The notes under the pieces: model-generated
What the model saw: the letters and a program-made list of their open reading frames with translations, nothing else
Told to the model about the DNA's origin: nothing
Databases searched by the model: none
Position numbers and translations under genes: made by a program
NCBI GenBank assembly: GCA_900469965.1
Contig: UBZP01000021.1
Span: forward strand, 61,721 to 125,720
DNA: 64,000 nucleotides
Reading direction: 5' to 3'
Source of the DNA: Hyphomicrobiales bacterium
GTDB taxonomy: Bacteria > Pseudomonadota > Alphaproteobacteria > Rhizobiales > Rhizobiaceae
In this document: piece after piece, positions 42,011 through 50,817 of the stretch
How positions within the stretch are numbered: the stretch's first letter is position 1
Layout of the letters: each line of letters opens with the position of its first letter

Positions 42011-43465
42011 TCAACTCTTCCAGAACAGCGGCGTGAGGATCACGAGGACGGTCAGGACCTCGAGACGGCCGAGCAGCATCATCAGCGACAGGATATAGAG
42101 CGAGGCATCGTTGAAGGACGAGAAGTTCCCGACCGGCCCCACGATCGGCCCGATGCCGGGGCCGGTGTTCGAGAGCGCCGTGACCACCGAGGAGATCGAG
42201 GTGAGCACGTCGTGGCCGAGGGCCGCGAGCGCCACGCTGCCGAGAACCCAGAGCAACAGGTAGGTGCAGAAGAACAGGAACACGGTCCGCTGCATGTCGG
42301 CATCCACGGTGAACTTGCCGTAGCGCACCGCCTGGATGCTGTTCGGATAGATCAGCTTGTGCAGCCCCGCCTTGATCGAACTGAAGATGATGATGAAGCG
42401 GTAGGCCTTGATGCCGCCGGCGGTCGAGCCGGAGCATCCGCCCATGAAGGTCGCAAACAGGCAGAGGGTGGCGACGAAGGGTCCCCAGAGCGTGTAGTCC
42501 TGGCTGGCCACGCCGGTGGTCGACAGGATCGAGGCCATGGTGAAGAAGCCGTGGGTGATCGCCTCGTGGAACTCCACGCCGTTGACGATGCGGTGGTAGA
42601 TCGCGATCGCGAACGAGAAGATCGTCAGATAGGCGAGGAACACGAAGATCTGCGGATCGCGCAGCGCATCCAGCCGGCCGCGGACCATCAGCACGATCAG
42701 GATCGAGAACGGCAGGCTGCAGACCGTCATGTAGAAGGTGCCGGCCCACAGCAGCGGCGTGCTGTTGAAATAGCCGAATGAGGCGTCATGGGTGGAGAAG
42801 CCGCCGGTCGCAACCGTCGACATCGCATGGTTGATCGCGTCGAAGCGGCTCATCCCGAGCACGTCGTAGGTGATGGCGCAGACGACCGTGATGCCGATAT
42901 AGACGACGATGAAGGCACGCGTGTAGGTGGCGATCCGCGCGAACGGCTTCTCGTTCGTCTCCGACGATTCCATCTTGAAGAAGGACATGCCGCCGACACG
43001 CAGATACGGCATGACGAACAGGCCGAGGGCGACGATGCCGATGCCGCCCAGCCAGTGCAGCATCGAGCGCCACAGCAGGATGCCGGGCGGGGCGTTGTCG
43101 AGCCCGACGATGACGGTCGAGCCGGTCGTCGTCACGGCCGAGACCGATTCGAAGAAGGCCTGCGAGAAGTCCAGCCCGATCGACGACGCCCAGAGCGGCA
43201 CGGCGCCGGCGACAGAAAAGACCACCCACAGCAGGTTGACGAGCAGAAAGCCCATCTTCTTGTTGAACGGCGGCGGCCCGCTGCGGGTGGCAGCCGCGGT
43301 GATCATCGAGAAGCCGCCGACGATCGCGGCCGACAGGACGAACACCTTCCAGTCCGGGTGGCCGTAGTAGAGATCGATCAGCGCCGGCACCAGCATGGCA
43401 ATCGCCAGGTAGAGACCGCAAGTCGCAGCGATGTTGATTGCGGACCGGTAGATGGTGGCGTTCAA
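42011..43465 (-). CDS. trkH: TrkH-family potassium uptake protein
   Basis: A 484-residue channel-like K+ transporter with four P-loop repeats: VTTTGSTVIVG, STVATGGFST, GCSGSTAGGIKA and ALSNTGPGIGPI, each with the selectivity-filter Gly. About ten hydrophobic spans are visible. A TrkA partner is not adjacent and must be encoded elsewhere. The gene is divergent from ilvA, 120 bp away. Confidence 0.95.
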   Translation of the reverse strand: MNATIYRSAINIAATCGLYLAIAMLVPALIDLYYGHPDWKVFVLSAAIVGGFSMITAAATRSGPPPFNKKMGFLLVNLLWVVFSVAGAVPLWASSIGLDFSQAFFESVSAVTTTGSTVIVGLDNAPPGILLWRSMLHWLGGIGIVALGLFVMPYLRVGGMSFFKMESSETNEKPFARIATYTRAFIVVYIGITVVCAITYDVLGMSRFDAINHAMSTVATGGFSTHDASFGYFNSTPLLWAGTFYMTVCSLPFSILIVLMVRGRLDALRDPQIFVFLAYLTIFSFAIAIYHRIVNGVEFHEAITHGFFTMASILSTTGVASQDYTLWGPFVATLCLFATFMGGCSGSTAGGIKAYRFIIIFSSIKAGLHKLIYPNSIQAVRYGKFTVDADMQRTVFLFFCTYLLLWVLGSVALAALGHDVLTSISSVVTALSNTGPGIGPIVGPVGNFSSFNDASLYILSLMMLLGRLEVLTVLVILTPLFWKS

Positions 43466-43584
43466 GAGGCGTCTCGTTCAGGCTATGGCGTTTCGCCACG
43501 AACCGCGCGCGAGGAGCGGGTGGCCTCAACGGCTTCGATATGCAATAGCGGTTGCAAGGTTCAAACTCAAGGACACGGCAAGCC

Positions 43585-44829
43585 ATGAAACAGGATGTGG
43601 AGCGCGCAACCGAAGCTCTGCGCACGCTTTTTCCCGAAACGCCGCTGCAGCTCAACGAGCACCTCAGCGCCCGCTACGGCGCCCAAGTCTACCTGAAGCG
43701 CGAGGATCTTTCGCCGGTCCGTTCCTACAAGATTCGCGGCGCCTTCAACTTCTTCCGCAAGGTCATCGCCGGGCAGGGCCGGCAGAACAGCTTCGTCTGC
43801 GCCTCCGCCGGCAACCATGCCCAGGGCTTTGCCTTCGTCTGCCGCCACTTCGGCGTCAAGGGCACGGTGTTCATGCCGGTGACGACGCCGCAACAGAAGA
43901 TCGACAAGACGCGCACCTTCGGCGGCGAGTTCGTCGAGATCCGCCTGTTCGGCGACATCTTCGACCAGTGCTACCGGGCGGCGCAGGACCATGCCCGCGA
44001 CACCGGCGCCGTCATGGTGCCGCCCTTCGACGATCCGGACGTCATCGAGGGGCAGGCGACGGTGGCCGCCGAATTCGCGGCACAGCTCGGCGGCGTGAAG
44101 CCCGACCTCGTCGTCCTGCCGGTCGGCGGCGGCGGGCTTGCGGCAGGCGTGACCGGCTATCTGTCCGACATCGTTCCGCCCGAAGGCTTCGTCTTCTGCG
44201 AGCCGGAAGGCGCGCCCAGCCTGCGCCGCAGCCTGGAAGCGGGCGAAGTGATCACGCTCGACCAGGTGGACAATTTCGTCGACGGCGCCGCCGTCGGCCG
44301 GATCGGCGACCTCAACTTCGCCGCCCTGCGCTCCTTCCACGCCGCCCAGGCGATGCTGCTTTCGGAAAATGCGATCTGCGTGACCATCATCGACATGCTG
44401 AACGTCGAAGGGGTGGTGCTGGAGCCTGCGGGCGCGCTGTCGGTCACCGCGCTCGAGGCGCTGGGGCCGGAGCGGCTCAAGGGCAGGACCGTGGTCGCGG
44501 TGGTCTCGGGCGGCAATTTCGATTTCGAGCGGCTGCCCGACGTCAAGGAGCGCGCCATGCGCCACCGCGGCCTGAAGAAGTACTTCATCCTGCGCATGGC
44601 GCAGCGGCCCGGCGCACTGCGGGATTTCCTCAACCTGCTCGGGCCGGACGACGACATCTCCCGATTCGAATACCTGAAGAAATCGGCGCGCAACTTCGGC
44701 TCGATCCTGATCGGCATCGAGACGAAGGCGCCGGAAAATTTCGTCGCGCTGAAGCAGGCTTTCGACGGTGCCGGCCTACGGTATCAGGACATCACCGACA
44801 ACGAGGTGCTCGCGAACCTGATCATCTGA
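43585..44829 (+). CDS. ilvA: Threonine ammonia-lyase (threonine dehydratase)
   Basis: A 414-residue PLP enzyme that converts threonine to 2-oxobutanoate, the first step of isoleucine synthesis. The PLP lysine is Lys49 (SYKIRGA), with the Ser/Asn loop SAGNHAQGFA and phosphate cup VGGGGLAAG. The C-terminal 90 residues (KKYFILRMAQRPGALRDFLNLLGPDDDISRFEY) form one ACT-like regulatory domain, the short isoleucine-sensitive type. The ATG at 43585 is preferred on homology. Confidence 0.94.
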   Translation: MKQDVERATEALRTLFPETPLQLNEHLSARYGAQVYLKREDLSPVRSYKIRGAFNFFRKVIAGQGRQNSFVCASAGNHAQGFAFVCRHFGVKGTVFMPVTTPQQKIDKTRTFGGEFVEIRLFGDIFDQCYRAAQDHARDTGAVMVPPFDDPDVIEGQATVAAEFAAQLGGVKPDLVVLPVGGGGLAAGVTGYLSDIVPPEGFVFCEPEGAPSLRRSLEAGEVITLDQVDNFVDGAAVGRIGDLNFAALRSFHAAQAMLLSENAICVTIIDMLNVEGVVLEPAGALSVTALEALGPERLKGRTVVAVVSGGNFDFERLPDVKERAMRHRGLKKYFILRMAQRPGALRDFLNLLGPDDDISRFEYLKKSARNFGSILIGIETKAPENFVALKQAFDGAGLRYQDITDNEVLANLII

Positions 44830-44882
44830 CGGGCGAGGGGAGAAGCGGTTGACAGCCTGCCAAGCTGTGTTACCACTCGGCC

Positions 44883-45197
44883 ATGGCATCGTTCTTTTCC
44901 AAGCTCTTCGGCCTCTCCGGCAAATCCGACGCGCAGGCGGCGGCTGCGGAGGAGCGCGAGACCTACAACGACCTCGTGCTCGTCGCGACGCCGATGCAGG
45001 AGGGCTCGCAGTACCGGCTCGCCGGCCGCATCGAAAAGCACGGCGGCGATGTCGTGCTGGTGCGCACCTTCGTGCGGGCCGACGTCTTCACCAGCCGCGA
45101 CGACACGGTCGCGGCAGCTTTCCGCAAGGGCCGCCAGATCGTCGACCAGCACGGTCCGTCCCTCTTCTCCGATGGCGAGGCGACGCGGAACGTCTGA
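44883..45197 (+). CDS. HlyU-family protein
   Basis: A 104-residue cytosolic protein. The N-terminus MASFFSKLFGLSGKSD and the core NDLVLVATPMQEGSQYRLAGRIEKHGGDVVLVRTFVRADVF match the HlyU family, named after a Vibrio activator of haemolysin but without a canonical helix-turn-helix here. It is 53 bp after ilvA. The function in rhizobia is unknown. Confidence 0.88.
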   Translation: MASFFSKLFGLSGKSDAQAAAAEERETYNDLVLVATPMQEGSQYRLAGRIEKHGGDVVLVRTFVRADVFTSRDDTVAAAFRKGRQIVDQHGPSLFSDGEATRNV

Positions 45198-45359
45198 CCG
45201 CGTCCGCCGCCCTGCCGGCAACGATCGGCAGCCTCCCGCAGTACGCACTTGCATGCGCGCCGGAATCGGCGATGTGGGATGGGCTAGATTTTGGACTATC
45301 TTTGCCGGCCCTAGCGCGGTTAGCGTGGGGCGGGGCGAAGAATTGCTGCAGGCGTGTGC

Positions 45360-46649
45360 ATGGAATTCAAGAACCTGATCCTATTCTTCTTGGAGGCGCT
45401 CGTCTATTTCGCCTTCATGGTGACCCTGCTGCACCAGCGCCACCGTATCGGTATTGGCGTGTTCATCACCGCGCTCGGGGTGATGCACTTCCTGGAAACC
45501 TACCTGGCCGCCGTCTTCTACGTCCAGCTTCCCTTCGGCGTGCTCTCGCCCGGCTCGTCGATCCTCTTCTCCGGCAAGCTGATGATGATCCTGCTGCTCT
45601 ACCTCAAGGAGGATGCAGGCATCGTCCGCGCGCCGATCTATGGCCTGCTCGCCGGCAATTTCCTGACGGTCATCCTCGCCATCGTCCTGCAATACCACGA
45701 GACCGTCAGCGTCGTGCCGGGGCGGGTCGTCGATCTGTCCTTCATCGACGAGATGGGCTGGCTGATGCTCTGGGGCACGACGCTGCTCTATATCGACGCG
45801 CTCGCCATCATCCTGATCTATGAACGGCTCGGCCGCCCGAAGCGCCTGCCCATCTGGCCACGCCTCTTCATCTCCGGCGCCATCGTGCTGACCTTCGACC
45901 AGGTCGGCTTTTTCACCGTGCTGCACATCCTCAACGATGCGCCCATGTCGGTGCTGTGGGGCGGCTGGATCGCCAAGATGCTCGCCACGGTGGTCTTTGC
46001 GACCTTGACGACCTGCTACCTGGGGCTGGCGCGCATCTCCGCGATTCCCGTCTCCTCGCGGCCGATTGCCGACATCTTCAACGACCTGACCTTCCGCGAA
46101 CGCTACGAGGATCTCCTCGACCGGTCCGGACGGGATGCGCTGACCGGCCTCCTCGACCGCAGCAGGCTCGAATACGAGGGGCCGCGGCTTCTGCAGGCGT
46201 GCGTCACAGCCGGCTCCGTCACCAGCCTGATGGTGGTCGATGCGGACCACTTCAAGACGATCAACGACGATTTCGGCCATCTCGCCGGCGACCAGGTGCT
46301 GAGGGCTGTGGCGGCCACGTTGCAGCAGGGCGTGCGCACCGGCGACCGGGTCTACCGCTTCGGCGGCGAGGAATTCGTCGTCCTGTGCGAGGGGCTCGCG
46401 CATGGGGAGGCGGTGGCGCGCGCCGAGCAGATCCGCCGCTCCGTCGAGGAGCAGATCGTCCGCCCGGATGGCCGCCCGGTCACCGTCAGCATCGGCGTCT
46501 CCAGCAGCGAGCATGACGGCGCGACACTGATCGCCTTGCTCTCCGCCGCCGACCTGCGCCTCTATGCCGCCAAGCGCGGCGGCCGCAACCGGGTCATCGG
46601 CAGGGAGGTGTCAGACGCCGATGTTCGGACGGTCGATGACTTCGCGTAG
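45360..46649 (+). CDS. Membrane diguanylate cyclase (GGDEF) with VUT-like 7-span N-terminus
   Basis: A 429-residue protein. Residues 1-230 hold about seven hydrophobic spans; FLEALVYFAFMVTLLHQRHRIGIGVFITALGVMHFLETYLA and SGKLMMILLLYLKEDAG resemble the VUT/YhhQ queuosine-precursor transporter fold used as a sensor. The GGDEF domain follows (DALTGLLDRSRL, VVDADHFKTINDDFGHLAGDQVL, active site RFGGEEFVVL), so c-di-GMP synthesis is expected. No RxxD inhibitory site is evident just upstream of GGEEF. The ATG at 45360 is chosen over a GTG six bases earlier. Its 3' end overlaps the convergent lrp gene by 39 bp. Confidence 0.9.
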   Translation: MEFKNLILFFLEALVYFAFMVTLLHQRHRIGIGVFITALGVMHFLETYLAAVFYVQLPFGVLSPGSSILFSGKLMMILLLYLKEDAGIVRAPIYGLLAGNFLTVILAIVLQYHETVSVVPGRVVDLSFIDEMGWLMLWGTTLLYIDALAIILIYERLGRPKRLPIWPRLFISGAIVLTFDQVGFFTVLHILNDAPMSVLWGGWIAKMLATVVFATLTTCYLGLARISAIPVSSRPIADIFNDLTFRERYEDLLDRSGRDALTGLLDRSRLEYEGPRLLQACVTAGSVTSLMVVDADHFKTINDDFGHLAGDQVLRAVAATLQQGVRTGDRVYRFGGEEFVVLCEGLAHGEAVARAEQIRRSVEEQIVRPDGRPVTVSIGVSSSEHDGATLIALLSAADLRLYAAKRGGRNRVIGREVSDADVRTVDDFA

Positions 46650-47072
46650 GGCGAAGCTGGAGTTGATCTTCACCACATGGGGCAGGGCGGACAGCCAGTC
46701 CCGGTGGATCCGCTCGTAGTCGGCGAGATCCTTCGCCGCGATCCGCAGGATGTAGTCGTACTCGCCCGACATCAGGTAGCAGACGAGCACGTTCGGACAG
46801 AGCTTCACCGCCGCCTCGAATTCCGCCAGCGTCTTGGCAAACTGGCCGGACAGCGAGATGTGCACGATCGCGATCATCTTGTAGTCGAGCGCCTGCTGCG
46901 ACAGATGCGCGTGATAGCCGCTGATGACGCCCGACTTCTCCAGGATGTCGAGCCTGCGCGAACAGGCCGACGGCGACAGGCCGACGCGCTCGGCAAGTTC
47001 CGCATTGGAGATCCGGCCGTTCTGCTGAAGCAGCCGCAACATGGCAGTATCTATCGTATCGAGCGCGCTCAA
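46611..47072 (-). CDS. Lrp/AsnC-family regulator, probable AldR-like
   Basis: A 153-residue regulator with an N-terminal winged helix-turn-helix (DTIDTAMLRLLQQNGRISNAELAERVGLSPSACSRRLDILEKSGVI) and a C-terminal RAM/ligand domain (MIAIVHISLSGQF ... YLMSGEYDYILRIAAKDLADYERI). The start is TTG at 47072, 7 bases after AAGGAAA; it gives the usual N-terminus. It is divergent from ald, the classic arrangement for an alanine-responsive activator. Its last 39 bases overlap the end of the GGDEF gene on the other strand. Confidence 0.9.
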   Translation of the reverse strand: MSALDTIDTAMLRLLQQNGRISNAELAERVGLSPSACSRRLDILEKSGVISGYHAHLSQQALDYKMIAIVHISLSGQFAKTLAEFEAAVKLCPNVLVCYLMSGEYDYILRIAAKDLADYERIHRDWLSALPHVVKINSSFALREVIDRPNIGV

Positions 47073-47103
47073 CGCGGTTTCCTTCGAAAAAGAGAGGACT
47101 ATG

Positions 47104-47159
47104 CGCAAGGATACGCGAAAAATGCCATGCAGCTCAACTGTCTTCGCAAGGACATTGCG
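47104..47159. promoter_or_regulatory. Phased CGCAAGGA repeats in the lrp-ald intergenic region
   Basis: CGCAAGGA occurs at 47104-47111 and again at 47145-47152, 41 bp apart, about four helical turns. The second copy is part of a 15-bp palindrome CGCAA-GGACA-TTGCG (47145-47159). Lrp-family proteins bind phased sites, so these are candidate operators. Confidence 0.5.
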
Positions 47160-47255
47160 CACGACTTCTGGTCCAATTGTGGCGACCCGCAGGGAGTGGC
47201 GGGCGCAGGCTGCGCGCCTGATGATTGGCATACCAGCGAGAGAGGAACGCAAAGC

Positions 47256-48374
47256 ATGCGTGTCGGTTGCCCGAAGGAAATCAAGAACCATGAATACCGT
47301 GTCGGCCTGACGCCGGGCGCGGTGCGCGAATATGTGGCACATGGACACGAGGTCATCGTCGAGACCAAGGCCGGTGCCGGCATCGGCGCGGACGACGACG
47401 CCTATCGCGCCGCCGGCGCGAAGATCGTCGCCACCGCAAGGGAGATCTTCGAGAAGGCCGACATGGTCGTGAAGGTCAAGGAGCCGCAGCCCTCGGAATG
47501 GGCGCAGCTTCGCGACGGCCAGATCCTCTACACCTACCTGCACCTCGCCCCGGATCCGGAGCAGACCAAGGGCCTGCTGCATTCCGGCGTGACGGCGGTC
47601 GCCTACGAGACGGTGACGGACGAGCGCGGCGGCCTGCCGCTGCTGGCGCCGATGTCGGAGGTTGCCGGCCGCCTGTCGATCCAGGCCGGCGCGACCGCGC
47701 TGCAGAAGGCCAATGGCGGCCGCGGCATCCTGCTCGGCGGCGTGCCCGGCGTGGAGCCCGCCCGGGTCGCGATCATCGGCGGCGGCGTCGTCGGCCTGAA
47801 TGCGGCCAAGATGGCTGCGGGCCTCGGTGCTGACATCACCATCCTCGACCGGTCGATCCCGCGGCTGCGCCAGCTCGACGACATCTTCAACGGCCGCGTC
47901 CACACCCGCTATTCGACGATCGATGCGCTGGAGGAGGAAGTCTTCGCCGCCGATCTCGTGATCGGGGCGGTGCTGATACCCGGTGCCGCGGCGCCGAAGC
48001 TCGTGACCCGCGAGATGCTGTCCGGTATGAAGCGCGGTGCTGTGATCGTCGACGTGGCGATCGACCAGGGCGGCTGCTTCGAGACCTCGCACGCCACCAC
48101 CCATTCCGAGCCGACCTACGAGGTCGATGGCGTCATCCACTACTGCGTCGCCAACATGCCGGGTGCGGTGCCGGTCACCTCGGCGCAGGCGCTGAACAAC
48201 GCCACCCTGCACTACGGCCTGCAACTGGCCGACCGCGGTCTCAACGCGATCGCCGAGGACCGCCATCTGCGCGCCGGCCTCAACGTTCACCGCGGCCGCA
48301 TCACCAACAAGGCGGTGGCCGAGGCACTCGGCTACGAGATGGCCGCACCCGAGGCCGTCCTCAACGTCGCCTGA
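47256..48374 (+). CDS. ald: Alanine dehydrogenase
   Basis: A 372-residue NAD-dependent enzyme, L-alanine + NAD to pyruvate + ammonia + NADH. Signs are the N-terminal [33 protein letters not shown], the pyruvate-site Lys in [12 protein letters not shown], and the Rossmann loop [26 protein letters not shown]. The C-terminal [19 protein letters not shown] is conserved. It is controlled probably by the divergent Lrp protein and closed by a perfect intrinsic terminator. Confidence 0.97.
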   Translation: MRVGCPKEIKNHEYRVGLTPGAVREYVAHGHEVIVETKAGAGIGADDDAYRAAGAKIVATAREIFEKADMVVKVKEPQPSEWAQLRDGQILYTYLHLAPDPEQTKGLLHSGVTAVAYETVTDERGGLPLLAPMSEVAGRLSIQAGATALQKANGGRGILLGGVPGVEPARVAIIGGGVVGLNAAKMAAGLGADITILDRSIPRLRQLDDIFNGRVHTRYSTIDALEEEVFAADLVIGAVLIPGAAAPKLVTREMLSGMKRGAVIVDVAIDQGGCFETSHATTHSEPTYEVDGVIHYCVANMPGAVPVTSAQALNNATLHYGLQLADRGLNAIAEDRHLRAGLNVHRGRITNKAVAEALGYEMAAPEAVLNVA

Positions 48375-48423
48375 CCTGACGCCTCTCGTCCGGAACGCCT
48401 TCCGGACCGACAGGGAAACAACG

Positions 48424-48457
48424 AAAAACCCCGGCAGCGTTTGCTGCCGGGGTTTTT
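48424..48457 (+). terminator. Rho-independent terminator of ald
   Basis: A perfect 15-bp stem, AAAAACCCCGGCAGC (48424-48438) pairing with GCTGCCGGGGTTTTT (48443-48457), loop GTTT. The A- and T-tails make it work in both directions. Confidence 0.95.
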
Positions 48458-48525
48458 CGTTTGCGATGGTTGCCGGCCCCCCCTGCGCGGTCGACACAGC
48501 GGGGCCATCCCCGGCGGTGCCGGTC

Positions 48526-48990
48526 TCACCCCCGCACGATCTTGCACTGGTAGCAGTTGTTGCGGGCCGAGCGGACATGGACATAGGCGATGTCGTCCCG
48601 CGCAAGCAGCGTCTCCGCATAGGCGGCGATCTCGCCGGTCGGCGTCACCGCCCCGGTGCCGTAGACGATGCGGTCGCGGCCGTCGTAACCGCGGACGATA
48701 TAGTCCCGGCTTTCGAGCATCGGCGGCGGCCCGGGCTCGGCATAGGCCGGGCAGGGCTCCGCATGCAGGAAGATCGGGCCGGTCTCCGCATAGGGCTGCA
48801 GCGCGGGAAAGGGGCGGTGGGCGAGGATCAGGTAGGCCTCTCCGGCCTTCACCCCGCCGAGGCAGTGCCGGCAGGGCACGCCGTCGCCGTCGGAAATCGC
48901 CCGTTCCGGCTTAAGGCCATAGGCGTCGGGGCCGCCGTTCCAGTAGGCCGTTGCGGTTTCGGTCGGAATGGGAAGGAAGTGGACTGTCAT
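48526..48990 (-). CDS. DUF1203 domain protein
   Basis: A 154-residue protein. The segment VPCRHCLGGVKAGEAYLILAHRPF, with CRHC and a later NNCYQCKI near the C-terminus, and the AETGPIFLHAEPCPAY block are the DUF1203 signature. The cysteine pairs could bind a metal, but this is not established. The ATG at 48990 is chosen on homology. It converges with ald across the terminator. Confidence 0.87.
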   Translation of the reverse strand: MTVHFLPIPTETATAYWNGGPDAYGLKPERAISDGDGVPCRHCLGGVKAGEAYLILAHRPFPALQPYAETGPIFLHAEPCPAYAEPGPPPMLESRDYIVRGYDGRDRIVYGTGAVTPTGEIAAYAETLLARDDIAYVHVRSARNNCYQCKIVRG

Positions 48991-49052
48991 CGTGGCTCTC
49001 CGTGGATCTCGAGAGGACCATGAGCCTTTTCCGGCGGCGGCGACACCCGATT

Positions 49053-50108
49053 TCAGTTCGGGCGACGGGCGGCAGCCCTGCCGCGGATCTTCCGGTGATG
49101 CAGGTCGCACTTCTTCAGGAGCGCGATCGAACCGAGGCCCGGGCGCTTGAGGCAGATCCTGGTCATGACCCGCGCCACGTTCAGGTAGTAGGCTTCGTTC
49201 CGCAGCGCGGACTGCACGATCTTGCGGTTGCGCTCCCGTGCCTGATCGCGCGCGGCCTGGTCGGGGCCGAACGGCAGAAACCGGCGCAGGGCGAAGAGCC
49301 GCTCGCGGCGCGCGATGTAGCCGACCCGATCCTGCCGCGCCAGCGCCAGCCTTGCCGCAGCGGCGAAGATGAAGTCGTGGCTGTTCTCCTTCCAGGCCTG
49401 CCGCAGTTCCGCCGGGCAGGTGGCGAGATAGGCCCGCAACAGCGCCCGCCGCGTCCGCTCGGTGCGGCAGAACGGCCGCAGCAGCGTCGCCGCCAGCTCG
49501 ATGCCGGAAAGATCGTTGGCCAGCAGCTCGTAGTCGATCAGGCCCACCGAGTGGTCGGCTTCGACGATGATGTTGTCGCCGTAGAGGTCGCCATGCGTCA
49601 GCTGCGTCGCCGGAAGCTTCTCGAGGCGCGCGCGGCTTGCCCGGATCCAGTCGCGCTGGGCCTCGGTCAGCCTGGGCTCGGCCTTGAGATAGTCTTCATG
49701 CGGCAGGGTCGGATGCTTGCGCTGGAACAGGGCGCGGCGCGGTTCGCCACCGAGCGTGTTGAGCCGCGCCATCGTCCGCCCCAGCGAGGCCAGGCTCTGT
49801 TCGTCCGGGCGCCGTTCGAGCGGCCGGCCGGGGAGATAGGAGAGGGCCAGCCAGTTGCCGTAGCGCAGCCGTTCGCCGAGGCCCGATGTGCGCGCGCAGA
49901 TCGACTGCACCGAGATGCCCGCCCGTTCGAGCCGGCCGAGCGCCTCCTCGAACCGGGCCATCGTACGCGCGAAGCGGAAGCGGTAGAGCACGTAGGTCTG
50001 CCCGCTCAGCTTCACGATCCGCTTCTGCAGGTGAAAACGCCACTTCCGATGCACGACATCGGCGTGCCCGCTGAGCAGTTCGCTGATGCTGGGATGGGCG
50101 CTCTTCAT
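49053..50108 (-). CDS. APH-family phosphotransferase
   Basis: A 351-residue kinase-fold protein. The catalytic loop LTHGDLYGDNIIV (HGDxxxxN) and metal-binding VGLIDYELL (DFG equivalent) are present; the N-lobe has SGQTYVLYRFRF and SGLGERLRYGNWLALSYLPGRPL. The ABC1/APH class includes sugar, choline and aminoglycoside kinases. The C-terminal 90 residues are Arg-rich and helical, unusual for aminoglycoside kinases, so a small-molecule or lipopolysaccharide-related substrate is more likely. It stands alone. Confidence 0.8.
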   Translation of the reverse strand: MKSAHPSISELLSGHADVVHRKWRFHLQKRIVKLSGQTYVLYRFRFARTMARFEEALGRLERAGISVQSICARTSGLGERLRYGNWLALSYLPGRPLERRPDEQSLASLGRTMARLNTLGGEPRRALFQRKHPTLPHEDYLKAEPRLTEAQRDWIRASRARLEKLPATQLTHGDLYGDNIIVEADHSVGLIDYELLANDLSGIELAATLLRPFCRTERTRRALLRAYLATCPAELRQAWKENSHDFIFAAAARLALARQDRVGYIARRERLFALRRFLPFGPDQAARDQARERNRKIVQSALRNEAYYLNVARVMTRICLKRPGLGSIALLKKCDLHHRKIRGRAAARRPN

Positions 50109-50249
50109 GCGAGGCGGATGGGTCCTGTTGTGGCTGTCGGCAGGCGCCCCCCGGGGGCGGCGCCCGTATATGGCGCAAACCGATGCGCGTTTCCAGTCGC
50201 AAGCGCAAGCATCCCCGCCTTTCCGGCCTGTCCTGCCGAAGGGGGGGCG

Positions 50250-50813
50250 TCAGCCGCGCCGCGCCAGCTCCAGCAGTTCGGCGTCCGACAGCGGCATGAT
50301 GACGGCGTCGCGCGTGCCGACCGGCGAGAAGCCGAACATCTGGTAGAGCTGCAGGGCGCGGGGATGGTCGAGATTATTGGTGGTGACGCTCACCGCCTTC
50401 GGGTCGGAGGCCCAGGCCGCATAGAGCGTCTGCAGCAGGAACCACTTGCCGAGCCCAAGCCCGAGCGCCCGCTCGAACAGGCCGAAATGCACGAGTTCGG
50501 TCGTCTCCGCGTCGTGCTGGAACAGCTCGAAGAAGCCGGCCGGCGCGCCGTCCACGTAGAGGACGGTGACATTCGTGCGCTTGTCGTGCAGGACCGCCGC
50601 CAGCGCCTCGTCGTCCATCCGCAGCCGGTCCACCCAGTGCCAGCGGCGGCCGACCTGGGTGTAGAGGAAGCGGTAGTAGGCGGTCGGGATCTCCGGCACG
50701 CGCATGATCGCGGTCTGGATGTTGACCGGGATCGGCAGGCTCTGCTTCGGCGGCGCCGTCATGCGCAGTTCGGTGATGTGCACCGGCAGCGGCGCCGGCT
50801 GGGCGGCGGTCAT
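50250..50813 (-). CDS. GNAT-family N-acetyltransferase
   Basis: A 187-residue protein with YVDGAPAGFFELFQHDAETTELVHFGLFERALGLGLGKWFLLQTLYAAW (strand 4 and acetyl-CoA loop GLGLGK) and VTTNNLDHPRALQLYQMFGFSPVGTRDAVI. It lies 4 bp after sseA and is the last gene of the cysK-alaX-sseA operon, so a sulfur or cysteine-derived substrate is possible. That is inference from linkage only. Confidence 0.88.
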   Translation of the reverse strand: MTAAQPAPLPVHITELRMTAPPKQSLPIPVNIQTAIMRVPEIPTAYYRFLYTQVGRRWHWVDRLRMDDEALAAVLHDKRTNVTVLYVDGAPAGFFELFQHDAETTELVHFGLFERALGLGLGKWFLLQTLYAAWASDPKAVSVTTNNLDHPRALQLYQMFGFSPVGTRDAVIMPLSDAELLELARRG

Positions 50814-50817
50814 CGGC

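Noticed and set aside
46611..48620. A 669-codon minus-strand frame covering lrp and the antisense of ald
   Set aside because: Only the last 153 codons match a family (Lrp); the rest is the shadow of ald. The TTG at 47072 with AAGGAAA is the proper start.
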